This document shows, piece after piece, positions 52,610 through 62,702 of a stretch of 64,000 nt of DNA. Source of the DNA: Apoderus coryli (Eukaryota > Arthropoda > Insecta > Coleoptera > Attelabidae); assembly GCA_911728435.2 (NCBI GenBank), contig OU452203.1, positions 16,017,651-16,081,650 on the forward strand, read 5' to 3'. Each line of letters starts with the position of its first letter. Position 1 is the first letter of the stretch. The notes beneath the pieces are model-generated. The model was not told where the DNA came from and did not search any database. It saw only the letters and a list, made by a program, of their open reading frames with translations. A program made the translations under genes and the position numbers.

Positions 52610-55600
52610 CTTAGAAATATATTAAATCTAATAAACTGGTGCCCTTGAGGAATGTATCTTTTTGTTTATTTTTTGTGAGGCAAAGGAGGCATAGCTTCCG
52701 TTAAATATTATAATACGAACGCCTGTGTGAACCAATTCTTTTTTGGAATATTTTTTAGCTTACATTGTATCACAAATATGAAAAATTATTCCATATTTCC
52801 AATAAGTTTAGGAAATATATATTTTTTATGTTTTGACTCCTTTTCCACTATATACGAACGCCTATGAAAGTAAGTTATTTATGACACATTTTATAGGTTA
52901 TATTCTATCAAAGCCATAAATAACTAGTTAATATTTCTGCTATGTTTAAGAAATACGATTTTTTTAAATCTTTGTTACCCCATTTTACACTATTTTCGAA
53001 CGCCAATGTGATCAAATATTTTATGTTCAATATTTTTGGTTATATTCAATTAAATTCGTATAACTTTAAGAACTATGAATTTTTTTAATTTTTGAACCCT
53101 CTTTTACACCCATTGCCTACGCTCAATGTTTCCCAAAATCAAATCAGCTCCTTGCCATGTCCAATAGTATTTTTGTACCAAATTTGGTTAAAATCTGTTA
53201 AGTGGTTTTTGCGATTTCGTGGATACAGACAGACATTTTTTTTAAACTACTTATTTATGTATAAAATGACCAAAAACAAGTATTTCCGGTGAAATTAAAA
53301 AAAAAACTAATAGTCTCCTGAATATAATATATATTACATATACGATATGGAGAGCTAAAAAGTGTGTCATTATTGACACTTGACCACTTTTTTTCTAGTT
53401 TGACATTTTTAACCCCTTTATTGACAAGCTATGCATTATATCGGATAACTTTGGAGCCTAATTTTATATCCTAAATTATGTTATATTTTTTTGAGATTGC
53501 TTTTGTTTTATCTATATAAGTATTCAGAGATTTTGGTGCCTTTTTTAAATTAATTACGTACTCCATGAATACATTCACTGTTTTGTTAGGTCAAGGTCTA
53601 TTATTAGCATAAAGAAAATGATAATTTTCCCATTCAGTTGAGGAAATATGATTTTTTTAAGTTTTGGTCCTCTTTTTATACCATTCCTTAGCATTTTATT
53701 AAATATTTAATTTTGCTTGTTTTTGCTTTAAAAATAGTGCCAAATGACATGACATATTAGCAGTCAATTGGTTTTCGTGACAAAAAGGTCAACAATTACA
53801 TTTTTGCAATATTTATTAACAAATGTTTCGTTAATCTAAAATTTATAGGTATTATTATTATATATTTTGAAAATAACACTGTTTTTACCATAAAAAATCA
53901 AATCTTTAACATAAATCCCCCTAGCGGCTGATATAAAGCTGCAATAATTTTTAGAATTTCCTGTGCATTTAATTTTCACTCAATTTTTTATGAATTTTTT
54001 ATTGTGGGAATGTAGCTGTAAATAAAGGCCAAGTTATAGATGTGAAACCTTGTTAACAATATCATGTATTGTATCTATTTACTTTTTATTGTTGTGACTT
54101 GGTTAAAATGCAGACGTTTTGAGAACAAAGTCTTAATAAGTGGTGAAAATAATTTACCACATCGACAAGTCGTCAATATGTTTAACGGACGACACCCTAT
54201 AAGAACTATATATATATAGTAGCTATTGGCTAAGTTTAAAGCTACTGGTTCGGGAAACATTAGTTTCCTAAATGAAAATAATTTCGTGGCATAGCGAACA
54301 AAATGACTGGTGTTACCAACACAAGGGATTTTGTTTAATTTAGCAGTCTAATTCAGTAGAACCCAACCGAGGCATGGATTGACAGATACTGACGAATTCA
54401 TTTCGCTCTTATTATCTACAATATCGGCCTGCATTTTAGCAGAACGAGATATACAACAGTAGATATATGTTAACAAGTACCATCTACATACACGTAGTGA
54501 TGCATATTCCACCATACAGAGGCCGAACAAATCCAGAATCACAGATTCTTGAATTATGTGGAACTCTTGTTAAATGAGCGTTATAATAAGTACAATTTTT
54601 ATGTTCTGAAAGAACCAATTCTTTCAGAATTTGTTGTGAATAATATGACCACAGCATCATCGTATGCTTGAAACTGGACCCCTTTTCGCCCACGGGAATG
54701 ACCACAATAATATAAGGGAAATCACATTGTTCTACTGTTAAAAATAATAGATTTAGCTCCTCTGAAACACATACTTGGATAAAACAATTTATGTTCAATC
54801 GGTATGAAATCATCTTTCATGTTCAGTTTCTGGACGTACTATATCTTTACATTGTACTGAAATATTGCCTTTTATAAATTCAAACAATTACTCAAATAAA
54901 CGATATCCAATATTGTCTTACACATATATCACAATAAAAATGCTTTTCATAAAATATGGGACAGTGCTATACATCAAATGAACAACTAGAGTCCAAAAAA
55001 ATGCTATTATTCTGGTTTCAGGCTGTAGTAATTTAAACTCCATTATTTATGAGTTGCAATTATAAACCGTTTAACTCAAAAACAACGCGACTGATACAGT
55101 AAGGGAACCAAAGGTGTGGAGGAAACCCCTTTTCTTTACGCGATGCCTCTGATTCTGTAAACAAATTAGTCTCGCAGTGGACTTACTTTGCGCGGGAGTG
55201 AAATTACTGAAAATGTCGGTAATCTGATTCCATCTAACCGTTTTTATAACGTGTACCTTAAATGGCACGGAGGGTTGAGTGACTCATTGTGGTAAAGTTA
55301 ATTCGAGGCTCTTTACAATCTCTCTTTTCTTCTGGTAATTGGGCAATTCAGTGGTAGATACCTCTTCTATTAATGCAGTGTTTGAATAAACGTTTATTAA
55401 AGCCGTGCAGCAGGGGTGCATAGCGGAGTACCATCATGTTGAAAAAATACGTTAATTTAAATTACTTTAAAGAAACTCAATTAATGTTCTCCCGTCAAGT
55501 TATGTAGCCCAAACATGCAACCTTTTCGGATGTTGAAAATCTTGCTCTCATATGTGCAGGATTCGACGATTTGACAAAAAAACTTATATTACATGGCTTT

Positions 55601-56295
55601 ATTCATTTTATTTTATCATCATAATTTTCAGCATCTCTTCGACGTTGAATTCAAAAGAGAATAGAAGACTTTTAGCATGCTTGTAAGAATCGAATAAACC
55701 TTAAATGAATCTGCTCGTTGATTCTCCCTGCCATTTAATATTCTTGAAGAAACCTCTTGTGAAGGGGATAAACTTATATCAAATAATCTTGGTTTAAAAA
55801 ATATATATTTAACATAAATTCTACGTGTGTTAGGGGTTTCTGAAAAAAAATCTTTAAAAAAATTCCCAAAGAGGACACTTTTAAAAATTATTTTAAAATT
55901 GTGAACGATAAATTACTATTTTTCTCTTTTCTTCAAGATAGAATAACAAAATAAGTTTGCCATACCACTGTGTTAATATATTAGCTTGTCGCCCACAAAA
56001 GAAAAAAAAAGATTAACTACTATTACCACTACATAGCACATATATTTTGGTTTTTCTAAATCGATGTGCTAAATCTTAGGTGGCAGTGGCTTCCGGAGCA
56101 TTCTCAAAGAGCTTTAATTTCCCCGGAGTGCACTACCACCATCAAGACGGGCAATGCTCACGTCTTTTTGCCAATCGATAATAACGCTTATTTCTTTTAT
56201 TGTGTGCTGCTGACAGGAAGCTATGTAAAATTTTCCAAGAAATGACCAGGTACGCATTTAGGAAACATTATTTTAAACGACAGTAGTAGTTAAAG
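52610..56295. other. AT-rich intergenic sequence with dispersed repeats
   Basis: GTACCAAATTTGGTTAAAAT (53174-53193), followed by TGTTAAGTGG and GACAGACA, is a copy of a widespread insect repeat phrase also near 46896. No gene is recognised. Several open frames of 60-110 codons lack any motif. Confidence 0.4.
54287..54363 (+). repeat. Copy of the GGCATAGCGGACAAAAT dispersed repeat
   Basis: GGCATAGCGAACAAAATGACT, then ACAAGGGATTTTGTTT and TTTAGCAG, match 6041-6090. GTCTAATTCAGTAGAACC at 54346-54363 occurs at 6101-6118 in reverse complement, so part of the unit is inverted between copies. Confidence 0.6.
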
Positions 56296-56299
56296 CTAA

Positions 56300-56737
56300 A
56301 ACTTAACTTTAACAAAACCAAGTTAGTGGTAGTTACAAAATTCCAACAAGATCTGAACCCTGCGGACCAGACGCTGACAACCACCACGATAGAGAATGTG
56401 TCGACATATAAATATCTGGGAACTTGGATAGAACAATCAGGTGACCAAACAAGAGAAATAAGAATAGATAGCCAGATCAACATTTGTAAAGATAAAAATT
56501 ATTTAATAGTTGGGATATTAACATGGAATTTAGGATGAGGATGTTGCGTTGTTATGTTTTTTCCACGCTCTTGTATGGGGTTGAAGCATGGACCCTCAAG
56601 AAAAACCACAACGACAAACTACAAACATTCGAAATGTGGTGTTACCGTAGAATATGGCATATTCCTTGGACCGATAGAGTTGCTAATGCCGAGGTGCTGA
56701 ACCGGATGCAGAAGCTTCAATACTTGGGTCATATAAT
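56300..56737 (+). pseudogene. RTE-type LINE, 3' part of reverse transcriptase ORF (left half)
   Basis: Frames give FNKTKLVVVTKFQQDLNP, STYKYLGTWIEQSGDQTREI, then RMRMLRCYVFSTLLYGVEAW and TLKKNHNDKLQTFEMWCYRR, RIWHIPWTDRVANAEVLNRM and LQYLGHI. This is the familiar C-terminal region of RTE-class endonuclease-reverse transcriptases. A frameshift lies near 56520. The element is cut at about 56737, where a jockey-type LINE begins, and resumes after about 58750. Confidence 0.8.
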
Positions 56738-58750
56738 AATAATAATAATAATAATAATAGCTTTATTACTCAACAGAACAAGTTCCATTTACAGAGCAAT
56801 GCACACAAAAATCAACTATAACTAAAGCTTAACTATATTAAATAACAGTAGGTACATCAATAAACAACGAAAATCAACCAAAGTACACAAGTATTAATGA
56901 ACATCAAGTTCCCTTAGTATTGATTCCGCAGAAGACAACATTTCATTCAGAGAATCAAAAAATATATCACACTGATCATTAACCAAATTAAATTGCTGGC
57001 ACATAGTATAAATGGGAGATTTTAATATAACATTTGTTCTGGCTCGCTCATTATAAAATGCAATAGAACTTCTAGCATTGATACGCGGAACCAACAGAGA
57101 TACCTTTTCCAGTAGCTCAGGGCACACTACATCACCACTGAATATCCTATATAGGAAGCTTATACTAAACAAATTTCTCCTTAAACTTAAACTTTGAAAT
57201 TGAAATCGGTCAATAAGATATTTGTAAGGTATTCCGCGATCCGGGTAAGTTCCATCAATCTTAAAGCACAAACATTTTAAAAATTTACGCTGAACTTTCT
57301 CAATCATTTGAATATCACAGTCATAGCAGGGGTACCAGACCAAAGAGCAATACTCAAGCTTGGATCTTACATATGCAAAATATAGAGAATTCAGAGTAAC
57401 GACACTCTCGAAATATTTGCTGTTTCTAACAATAAAGCCATAAGCCTTGGTCGCACCAGCCACCATATCTGTAATATGTTCCTTGAAAGTGAAATGCATG
57501 TCAAAAGTAACTCCAAGATCTTTAATAGACTCCTTTCGATTAAGAATTACTCCATTTACATTATAATAAAAGATGGTCGGGGACGTTTTGCGGGTATAAG
57601 AAACAACATTACATTTCTTAGGATTGAGGGAAAGTCTGTTTTGTTCACACCAAGCATTGACCAATTGAAGACTGCCCTGTAGCGAAATACAATCCTGCGG
57701 CGTACTTATCCTTGTAAAAATCTTTAAGTCATCTGCATAAATCAGTTTACTACAATTCAATAATTCTCCCAAATCATTAATAAACAATAAAAATAATAGA
57801 GGTCCCAGATTTGAACCCTGAGGTACTCCAGATAGAGCTGTATAATATGTCGATGTATATCCATTGTATGACACAAACTGAACTCTATCAGTAATATAAG
57901 ATTGCAGAAGACAGACGGCATCAGCGCTAAAGCCAAAATGCGGAAGCTTTTGTATAAGGATTGTATGATCAATTCTATCAAACGCCTTGCAAAAATCGGT
58001 GTATACAACGTCAACCTGACCGCGGTTATCCAACGTCCCAGACACGTATTGTGAAAAAATTGACAAATTTGTAAGTGTGGACTTGTGTGCAATGAAACCA
58101 TGCTGATACTGGACCAGCCCATGTTGAACAATTGGATAAATACGATTGTAAAGAACTATTTCAAGTAATTTAGAAAAATTAGACAGAATTGATATAGGCC
58201 TATAATTGGTTATATCCGCACGATCTCCGCTCTTGAAAACAGGACACACCTTAGCATTCTTCCAGACCATAGGAAAAGTATTACGTCTTGATATCAAGTT
58301 ATAAATTATACACAGAGGAACGCACATTACTGAAATTGTATCTTTGACCAAGAATGAGGGAATCCCGTCAGGTCCGGAAGTAAACCTGTTCTTTAATTTG
58401 CGAGCAGCCACAACGATCTCCCCCTCAGTTATATTTCCAAATGTGATATCATTTCCACACAGTAGCGATAATGCATCAACATTACCACAACCCACAGGTC
58501 CCACAAAGACACTTTCAAAGTATTTAGCAAACGTTTCAATAATAATTTGTGGATCCTCAATAACATTGTTGTTGTATTGCATAGAACCGGGAATGCGTGA
58601 CTGCTGGCGCGACCTGTTAACAAATGACCAGAAAGATCTGGGATCAGTGACAATATGATCCTCAGCAAAACGCGCGTAATTTTTATACGAGGTAGTTATT
58701 TGTTGCTTCAACAGCCTTCTAATCTCACTGAATGAGAGGACAGAAATAGA
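56738..58750 (-). mobile_element. 5'-truncated jockey-type LINE inserted into the RTE element
   Basis: The insertion is bounded on its 3' side by AATAAAGC and a (TTA)n tail (56738-56765 as seen on the plus strand) and on its 5' side by the return of RTE coding sequence (LLQLIVQGK at 58754-58780). It carries one long RT frame but no APE endonuclease or gag ORF. No clear target-site duplication could be fixed, partly because the (ATA)n tail blurs the left junction. Confidence 0.8.
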
Positions 58751-58753
58751 CAC
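56894..58753 (-). CDS. Jockey-type LINE reverse transcriptase (5'-truncated ORF)
   Basis: About 619 codons are open. RT motifs in order: SGPDGIPSFL at 126-135, NYRPISIL at 183-190, HGFIAHKSTLTN at 218-229, motif A VVYTDFCKAFDRIDH at 249-263, motif B GVPQGSNLGPLLF at 309-321, motif C YADD at 339-342, then LSLNPKKCNVVSYTR and the C-terminal RSKLEYCSLVWYP. The most upstream residue is encoded by GTG, not ATG, and the frame continues into flanking RTE sequence, so this is the remainder of a longer ORF2, not a true start. The missing N-terminal endonuclease makes it non-autonomous. The absence of stops over 1.86 kb indicates a recent insertion. Confidence 0.85.
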   Translation of the reverse strand: MSISVLSFSEIRRLLKQQITTSYKNYARFAEDHIVTDPRSFWSFVNRSRQQSRIPGSMQYNNNVIEDPQIIIETFAKYFESVFVGPVGCGNVDALSLLCGNDITFGNITEGEIVVAARKLKNRFTSGPDGIPSFLVKDTISVMCVPLCIIYNLISRRNTFPMVWKNAKVCPVFKSGDRADITNYRPISILSNFSKLLEIVLYNRIYPIVQHGLVQYQHGFIAHKSTLTNLSIFSQYVSGTLDNRGQVDVVYTDFCKAFDRIDHTILIQKLPHFGFSADAVCLLQSYITDRVQFVSYNGYTSTYYTALSGVPQGSNLGPLLFLLFINDLGELLNCSKLIYADDLKIFTRISTPQDCISLQGSLQLVNAWCEQNRLSLNPKKCNVVSYTRKTSPTIFYYNVNGVILNRKESIKDLGVTFDMHFTFKEHITDMVAGATKAYGFIVRNSKYFESVVTLNSLYFAYVRSKLEYCSLVWYPCYDCDIQMIEKVQRKFLKCLCFKIDGTYPDRGIPYKYLIDRFQFQSLSLRRNLFSISFLYRIFSGDVVCPELLEKVSLLVPRINARSSIAFYNERARTNVILKSPIYTMCQQFNLVNDQCDIFFDSLNEMLSSAESILRELDVH

Positions 58754-58944
58754 TTCTCCAACTGATAGTCCAGGGAAAGATTAGTGGAAAGCGGAGCATT
58801 GGAAGACGCCATGTGTCCCTGAGGGATTGGTTTAACTGTAGCAATGTTCAACTATTCAGAGCTGCAGTCAACAAGGTCCGGATTGCTGTGATGATAGCAA
58901 ACGTCAGATAGGAGATGCACTATAGGTAAGAAGAAGAAGTAGTT
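58751..58944 (+). pseudogene. RTE-type LINE, C-terminal end (right half) and 3' tail
   Basis: The sequence reads LLQLIVQGKISGKRSIGRRH, then VSLRDWFNCSNVQLFRAAVN and KVRIAVMIANVR before a stop, followed by GGTAAGAAGAAGAAG. This is the standard end of RTE-class proteins (QGKI.GKR..GRR..SW...R.WF......LFR.A..KVRIA.MIAN.R), so it is the continuation of the fragment ending at 56737. Confidence 0.8.
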
Positions 58945-59940
58945 AAGAGTCTTCACTTCTAGTAGACGATCTGCTGACAGGGCTAGAGCTAGAAGAAGTT
59001 GAGTTTCAAGTATCTACATATATGCGGAAATTCTGGTCATAGATCAAGTTCTGACAGATTGCCTCTTCCAGAATTCAAGTTACTCTGATTAAGAAATAGG
59101 AATGGTGTCAACAAGATTAGATGGGCTCTAAATGTCATAAAAACCATAATTGTATTGTACCCCTCATTCGAAGAAGTTCGACGATCTATTGCAATTCATC
59201 TGACTGAAAAAAGTCATACTATATGAGACATAAATGACTGGTACTAGTAAAAAAGTTGAAATGGAGACCTCATTTAGAAATATTAAAATCTTCCAAGGCT
59301 GTCCTTATGGAGATGTCTGCGGATTTCTAGAAAGACTGGGAGAATGAAACTCAAACGAAGCTATTCGATATATGTTTTGGTGCGGTTAAGCCCATAATAA
59401 GGCATGGAGCTATTACCTGGTGGACGAAAGCCTTAGAGTGAATGACCCAGCCAGAGCTATATGCTTTGCATAGACAACCTTGCCTGAATATAAATATTTT
59501 GGATTAACCATTTCTCTGGAAAATTATGCTAGGTAGGCTATCAGAGATAGAAGACTGTAGGTCGGTCGACGAAACAACAGCAATAAATTATTATGAACAT
59601 CCACTACTACTACCTACTCTGGTTTAGAGTGTAATGAACCAGCGGAATCTCTGACACAACTTGTGACAAGATTATTGAGATTGCTTTTTGACATGAGCAA
59701 ATGGTCTCCAGCAAGGCCATCGACTTCGGGACAAGTTTAAGGCTACTGGGCGATCACTATATTAGCATCATTCACAAAAGATATCTTTAGGTCGAAGTAA
59801 AGGGAGGCTCAAGGACCTACACAATCGGCTAGAATCAATACTTATACATCAAGATAAACCAGATTGCCGTTTGATTTGAGCAGATATCATCTTTTATGCC
59901 TAATACGATCACTGCCATTTCAATAATCTATCTGCCGACG
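58945..59940 (+). other. Unassigned, possibly a very decayed LINE near 59.3-59.5 kb
   Basis: FGAVKPIIRHGAITWWTKAL (about 59370-59430) and LYALHRQPCLNI recall the region after the RT domain in R1/I/jockey-type elements (Y..VIRP...YG...W..A......L...QR..C). No catalytic motif is seen and frames are broken. The rest of the interval is unrecognised. Confidence 0.3.
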
Positions 59941-59946
59941 ACGTTA

Positions 59947-60499
59947 AGGCGGAACTCCACCGAATTGGGCTAGCCCGGCGGCATTTGCGGCCTCGCAGTC
60001 GGCACAAAATGCCGGGTCTTGCTGTGGAATTAAATTCGACTACACCAAACGAGCAGATGTGTCGGCTTGCTGTTCTTCATCCGAGAATGTTTGACGACGA
60101 CGAATTTTTTTTGTTAGAGTGTATGGCATTAAAAATTATTACCAAGAAAAAAATAAGAAGAAGCACAGGTTTTGGGTACGACCTAGTTCAAACAGAAATC
60201 TTCAAAAAACTGAAAGTAAACTATTAAGTGATTTAAGAACTGATGGTTGTGGTTTAGTGCCTGGAAGCTCTTTTCAGAATTTTGTTAGAATGAGTGTAAC
60301 TGATTTTCAGGAACTAATTTGTTTAATTGATTTGACTGAAAACACATGTTTGCACTGGTCATTCCCTTTGATATATACCAACATTTGCCCGCTAGCAAAA
60401 TTATGCCGGCGGTTCAAAGAATGTTCATGTTTAATTTCCATTCTGCAAAAGCCAGCGGGTTGTGCCACCGGGCTATCTCAGTTTGGTGGAGGCCCGCCT
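59947..60499 (+). mobile_element. Internally deleted PIF/Harbinger DNA transposon with TTA target duplication
   Basis: The terminal inverted repeats are about 37 bp. The left begins AGGCGGAACTCCACCGAATT and the right, in reverse complement, AGGCGGGCCTCCACCAAACT; both continue into TAGCCCGG(C/T)GGCA. TTA borders both ends (59944-59946 and 60500-60502), the 3 bp duplication used by PIF/Harbinger. The interior holds only the start of a transposase, so the element is a 553 bp deletion derivative that would need a transposase in trans. Confidence 0.8.
60008..60345 (+). pseudogene. Harbinger transposase N-terminal fragment
   Basis: From about 60130 one frame reads KKKHRFWVRPSSNRNLQKTE, then SKLLSDLRTDGCGL, SSFQNFVRMSVTDFQELICL. 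This matches the N-terminal part of Harbinger (ALP1-like) nucleases, which have (RR.WVRP......G....L..EL......F.NF.RM....F..LL). The upstream acidic frame (HPRMFDDDEFFLLECMALKI) is in a different phase, and the DDE triad is deleted. It is confined within the element's terminal repeats. Confidence 0.65.
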
Positions 60500-60509
60500 T
60501 TAGACCTAT

Positions 60510-62240
60510 CGACAATTTCCAAATGTTGCTTTTGCTTGAATGCGCAATCAAAATTAGATTGGTGATATTCGGTGATATAACTCTTATAGATTCAAGGACA
60601 ATATGAATATAAATAAAGATATAAACTGTTTAAGTATTTTTAATAACAAAATACTTTTAGCTTTTAGCAGTAGGAAAATTGCTGAAGTCGCTGTACAGTC
60701 ATAATCGTTTTGCAAAGCAATTTTCTCATCCATGCCATGTAGATGAAAGAGAACAAAAAGTTATTTAAACAGGAACATTACTTTTAATTATCTCGGCCCC
60801 TTTAAAAACGTTGCTTTAAATTTTAAAATGAACGATGAAAATTCTATTGATTCTATACGAGTCACTCAGTTGTAAGTTATTTAAAGAGGATGTTGGAATT
60901 TATAGTAATTTGCATATAATACTTAATATTTCAGTAAATTTATTCGAATTATAGAGCTTTTGAGAAGATTTTGTATCTTTTTTCTATGATAAAATAACAA
61001 AGATATAAAAATTGGCGTTTTGAAGTCGTATCTAGGACTCTTGCTTCTATTCGCTCTCATGTTTTCGGCGTTCTTAGTTTTTTGAAACTGAATATGGTTT
61101 GGATGCGTTCCTTTCCGATGATATTTACTAATTCACGCGTTCCTCTTCCTTTATTGCATCTTCCGAGATTCACGCTACTTGATCTAGTTCTGCACCTGCA
61201 AACTAAAAAAATAATACGTATATTAAATAAACTAAGCATACCTTTTGAAATTACGAAGTGAAACTCAAACTTGGGACAAGTGTAATTAAACACATGGTTT
61301 TCTGAAAAAAACGCAACTCAGCAATAAAAAATGAGGCCACATCATGGAAAACTTCTGCAATTATTAAAAGGAACAATTAGACTCCTGCTGGAAGAATAAC
61401 GCAGCCTTAACACACCCGAAGAAGCTCATTGAACACTCAGAATCAAAGGCCACAAGATTATCGTACTGGATAGAAACAACTTAAGATGCATTACCTGCCT
61501 TTTTAACAGTTTTCGGTGAGACACCATCTCAATATGATCAGCATAAGTGAGAACGATAAATAATGACGTTTCTCAAAAAAGCAACAGAGACTACAGCACA
61601 CGACTGTATGTCACTGTTCTGCAATTACTAAATTTGAGGTTTTAATTTGAACGAAACATTGACATTTGGAAGGTGGAGTTAGATTTAATCATAACAACAT
61701 TGTTACATAATGTAACAAAGTTTTGTTGGAAATTTGCTTCAAACTACCATGCTTTCACTAGACGTTTTGTTGATTCAGAACTCATAAGTGATGACCGGCC
61801 GGCTGTGTGATTCAAACATTTTTACTTGTAGGTATTACTACAAAAAAGCTACACAATAATAATCGTATTCAATTCCCAATCCTCTAACAATAGCGTCATC
61901 AACATTTGAGAAATATTCTTCTACTTTATACGACTTATCCAAATACACTGCAGCATTTTATTCAAATTTAGAGCATGCTACATAGAGGAACCGAAACTAC
62001 ATGCAGGCTTATAATGTACAGTATGGCGCAATTCACAAGTATTTTTTTACATTTAAAGCATAATAAACGTAAAATTTCTAAAATATTTTAAAATCTTTTT
62101 GCAATATTTTTGTTAAACACCAATTTGAAATTTTATTTTGGTCATTTTATTCATCCTTATATCAACTTTAGAATAGCTTTGGCAGATCTGGATTATGGCC
62201 TTTGGTTACCCACTATACGAGGTGTGAGGAGTTGAGCTAT
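60510..62240. other. AT-rich sequence, no gene recognised
   Basis: Copy 2 of the dispersed repeat lies at 61698-61770. An open frame on the minus strand (61057-61293) has a basic R/S-rich stretch but no recognisable family. Confidence 0.4.
61698..61770. repeat. Dispersed repeat shared with 51.5 kb (copy 2)
   Basis: CATTGTTACATAATGTAACAA, then GGAAATTTGCTTCAAACTACC and CTTTCACTAGACG, parallel 51480-51560. An ACATTTGAG segment follows in both at similar distances. Unidentified. Confidence 0.5.
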
Positions 62241-62243
62241 GAA

Positions 62244-62648
62244 TGAGAGTTTGGGACCATTTCTTATGGAAAATAACATGGGAAACCGCTAAGGTCTCAA
62301 AACCGCGAAAATGGTGAGAAAAGATCCCTGCATTACCGACCGAGCTCCGATCTCACCGAGCGTATGTCAACGCCATGCGTCAAATGTCACCCATCATACG
62401 TCAAATGTCAAACACCATACGTCTTATGTTAAGAAGTTCTGATCCTAAGCTGCAAGCGCTATAATAAATAAAAAATGATACGGCTGCTGTAGTCGAACTC
62501 CCGTCTGCTGGGTGATAGATGATGCGCTATATGACGTTAATATAGGGTTTAAGATCAGAGTTCGGTCGATAATGCAGTCTTTTCTCACCATTTTCATGGT
62601 TTTGGGATTATAGCGTTATTTTCCATAACAAATGGTCCCCAACTCTCA
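62244..62648. mobile_element. Fold-back MITE (about 110 bp inverted termini)
   Basis: TGAGAGTTTGGGACCATTTC at the left end matches, in reverse complement, the right end (TGAGAGTTGGGGACCATTTG). Both continue through TTATGGAAAATAAC, AAAATGGTGAGAAAAGA, GCATTA(C/T)CGACCGA and CT(C/G)TGATCT-like blocks. The middle has tandem repeats and no ORF. No target duplication was clear. Confidence 0.65.
62358..62436 (+). repeat. Short tandem repeats inside the fold-back element
   Basis: About four degenerate units around CATACGTCAAATGTCA run end to end (GCGTATGTCAACGCCATG, CGTCAAATGTCACCCATCAT, ACGTCAAATGTCAAACACC, ATACGTCTTATGTT). Unit length is about 18-20 bp. Confidence 0.55.
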
Positions 62649-62702
62649 GAGCAATACTGCTGGTGTGACTTATAAAATTATAAGACTATAAAAAACAAGT
62701 AG

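Noticed and set aside
58751..58753. Start codon for the LINE ORF
   Set aside because: The codon on the minus strand is GTG, and the frame continues upstream into RTE sequence; it is a truncation point, not a genuine start.
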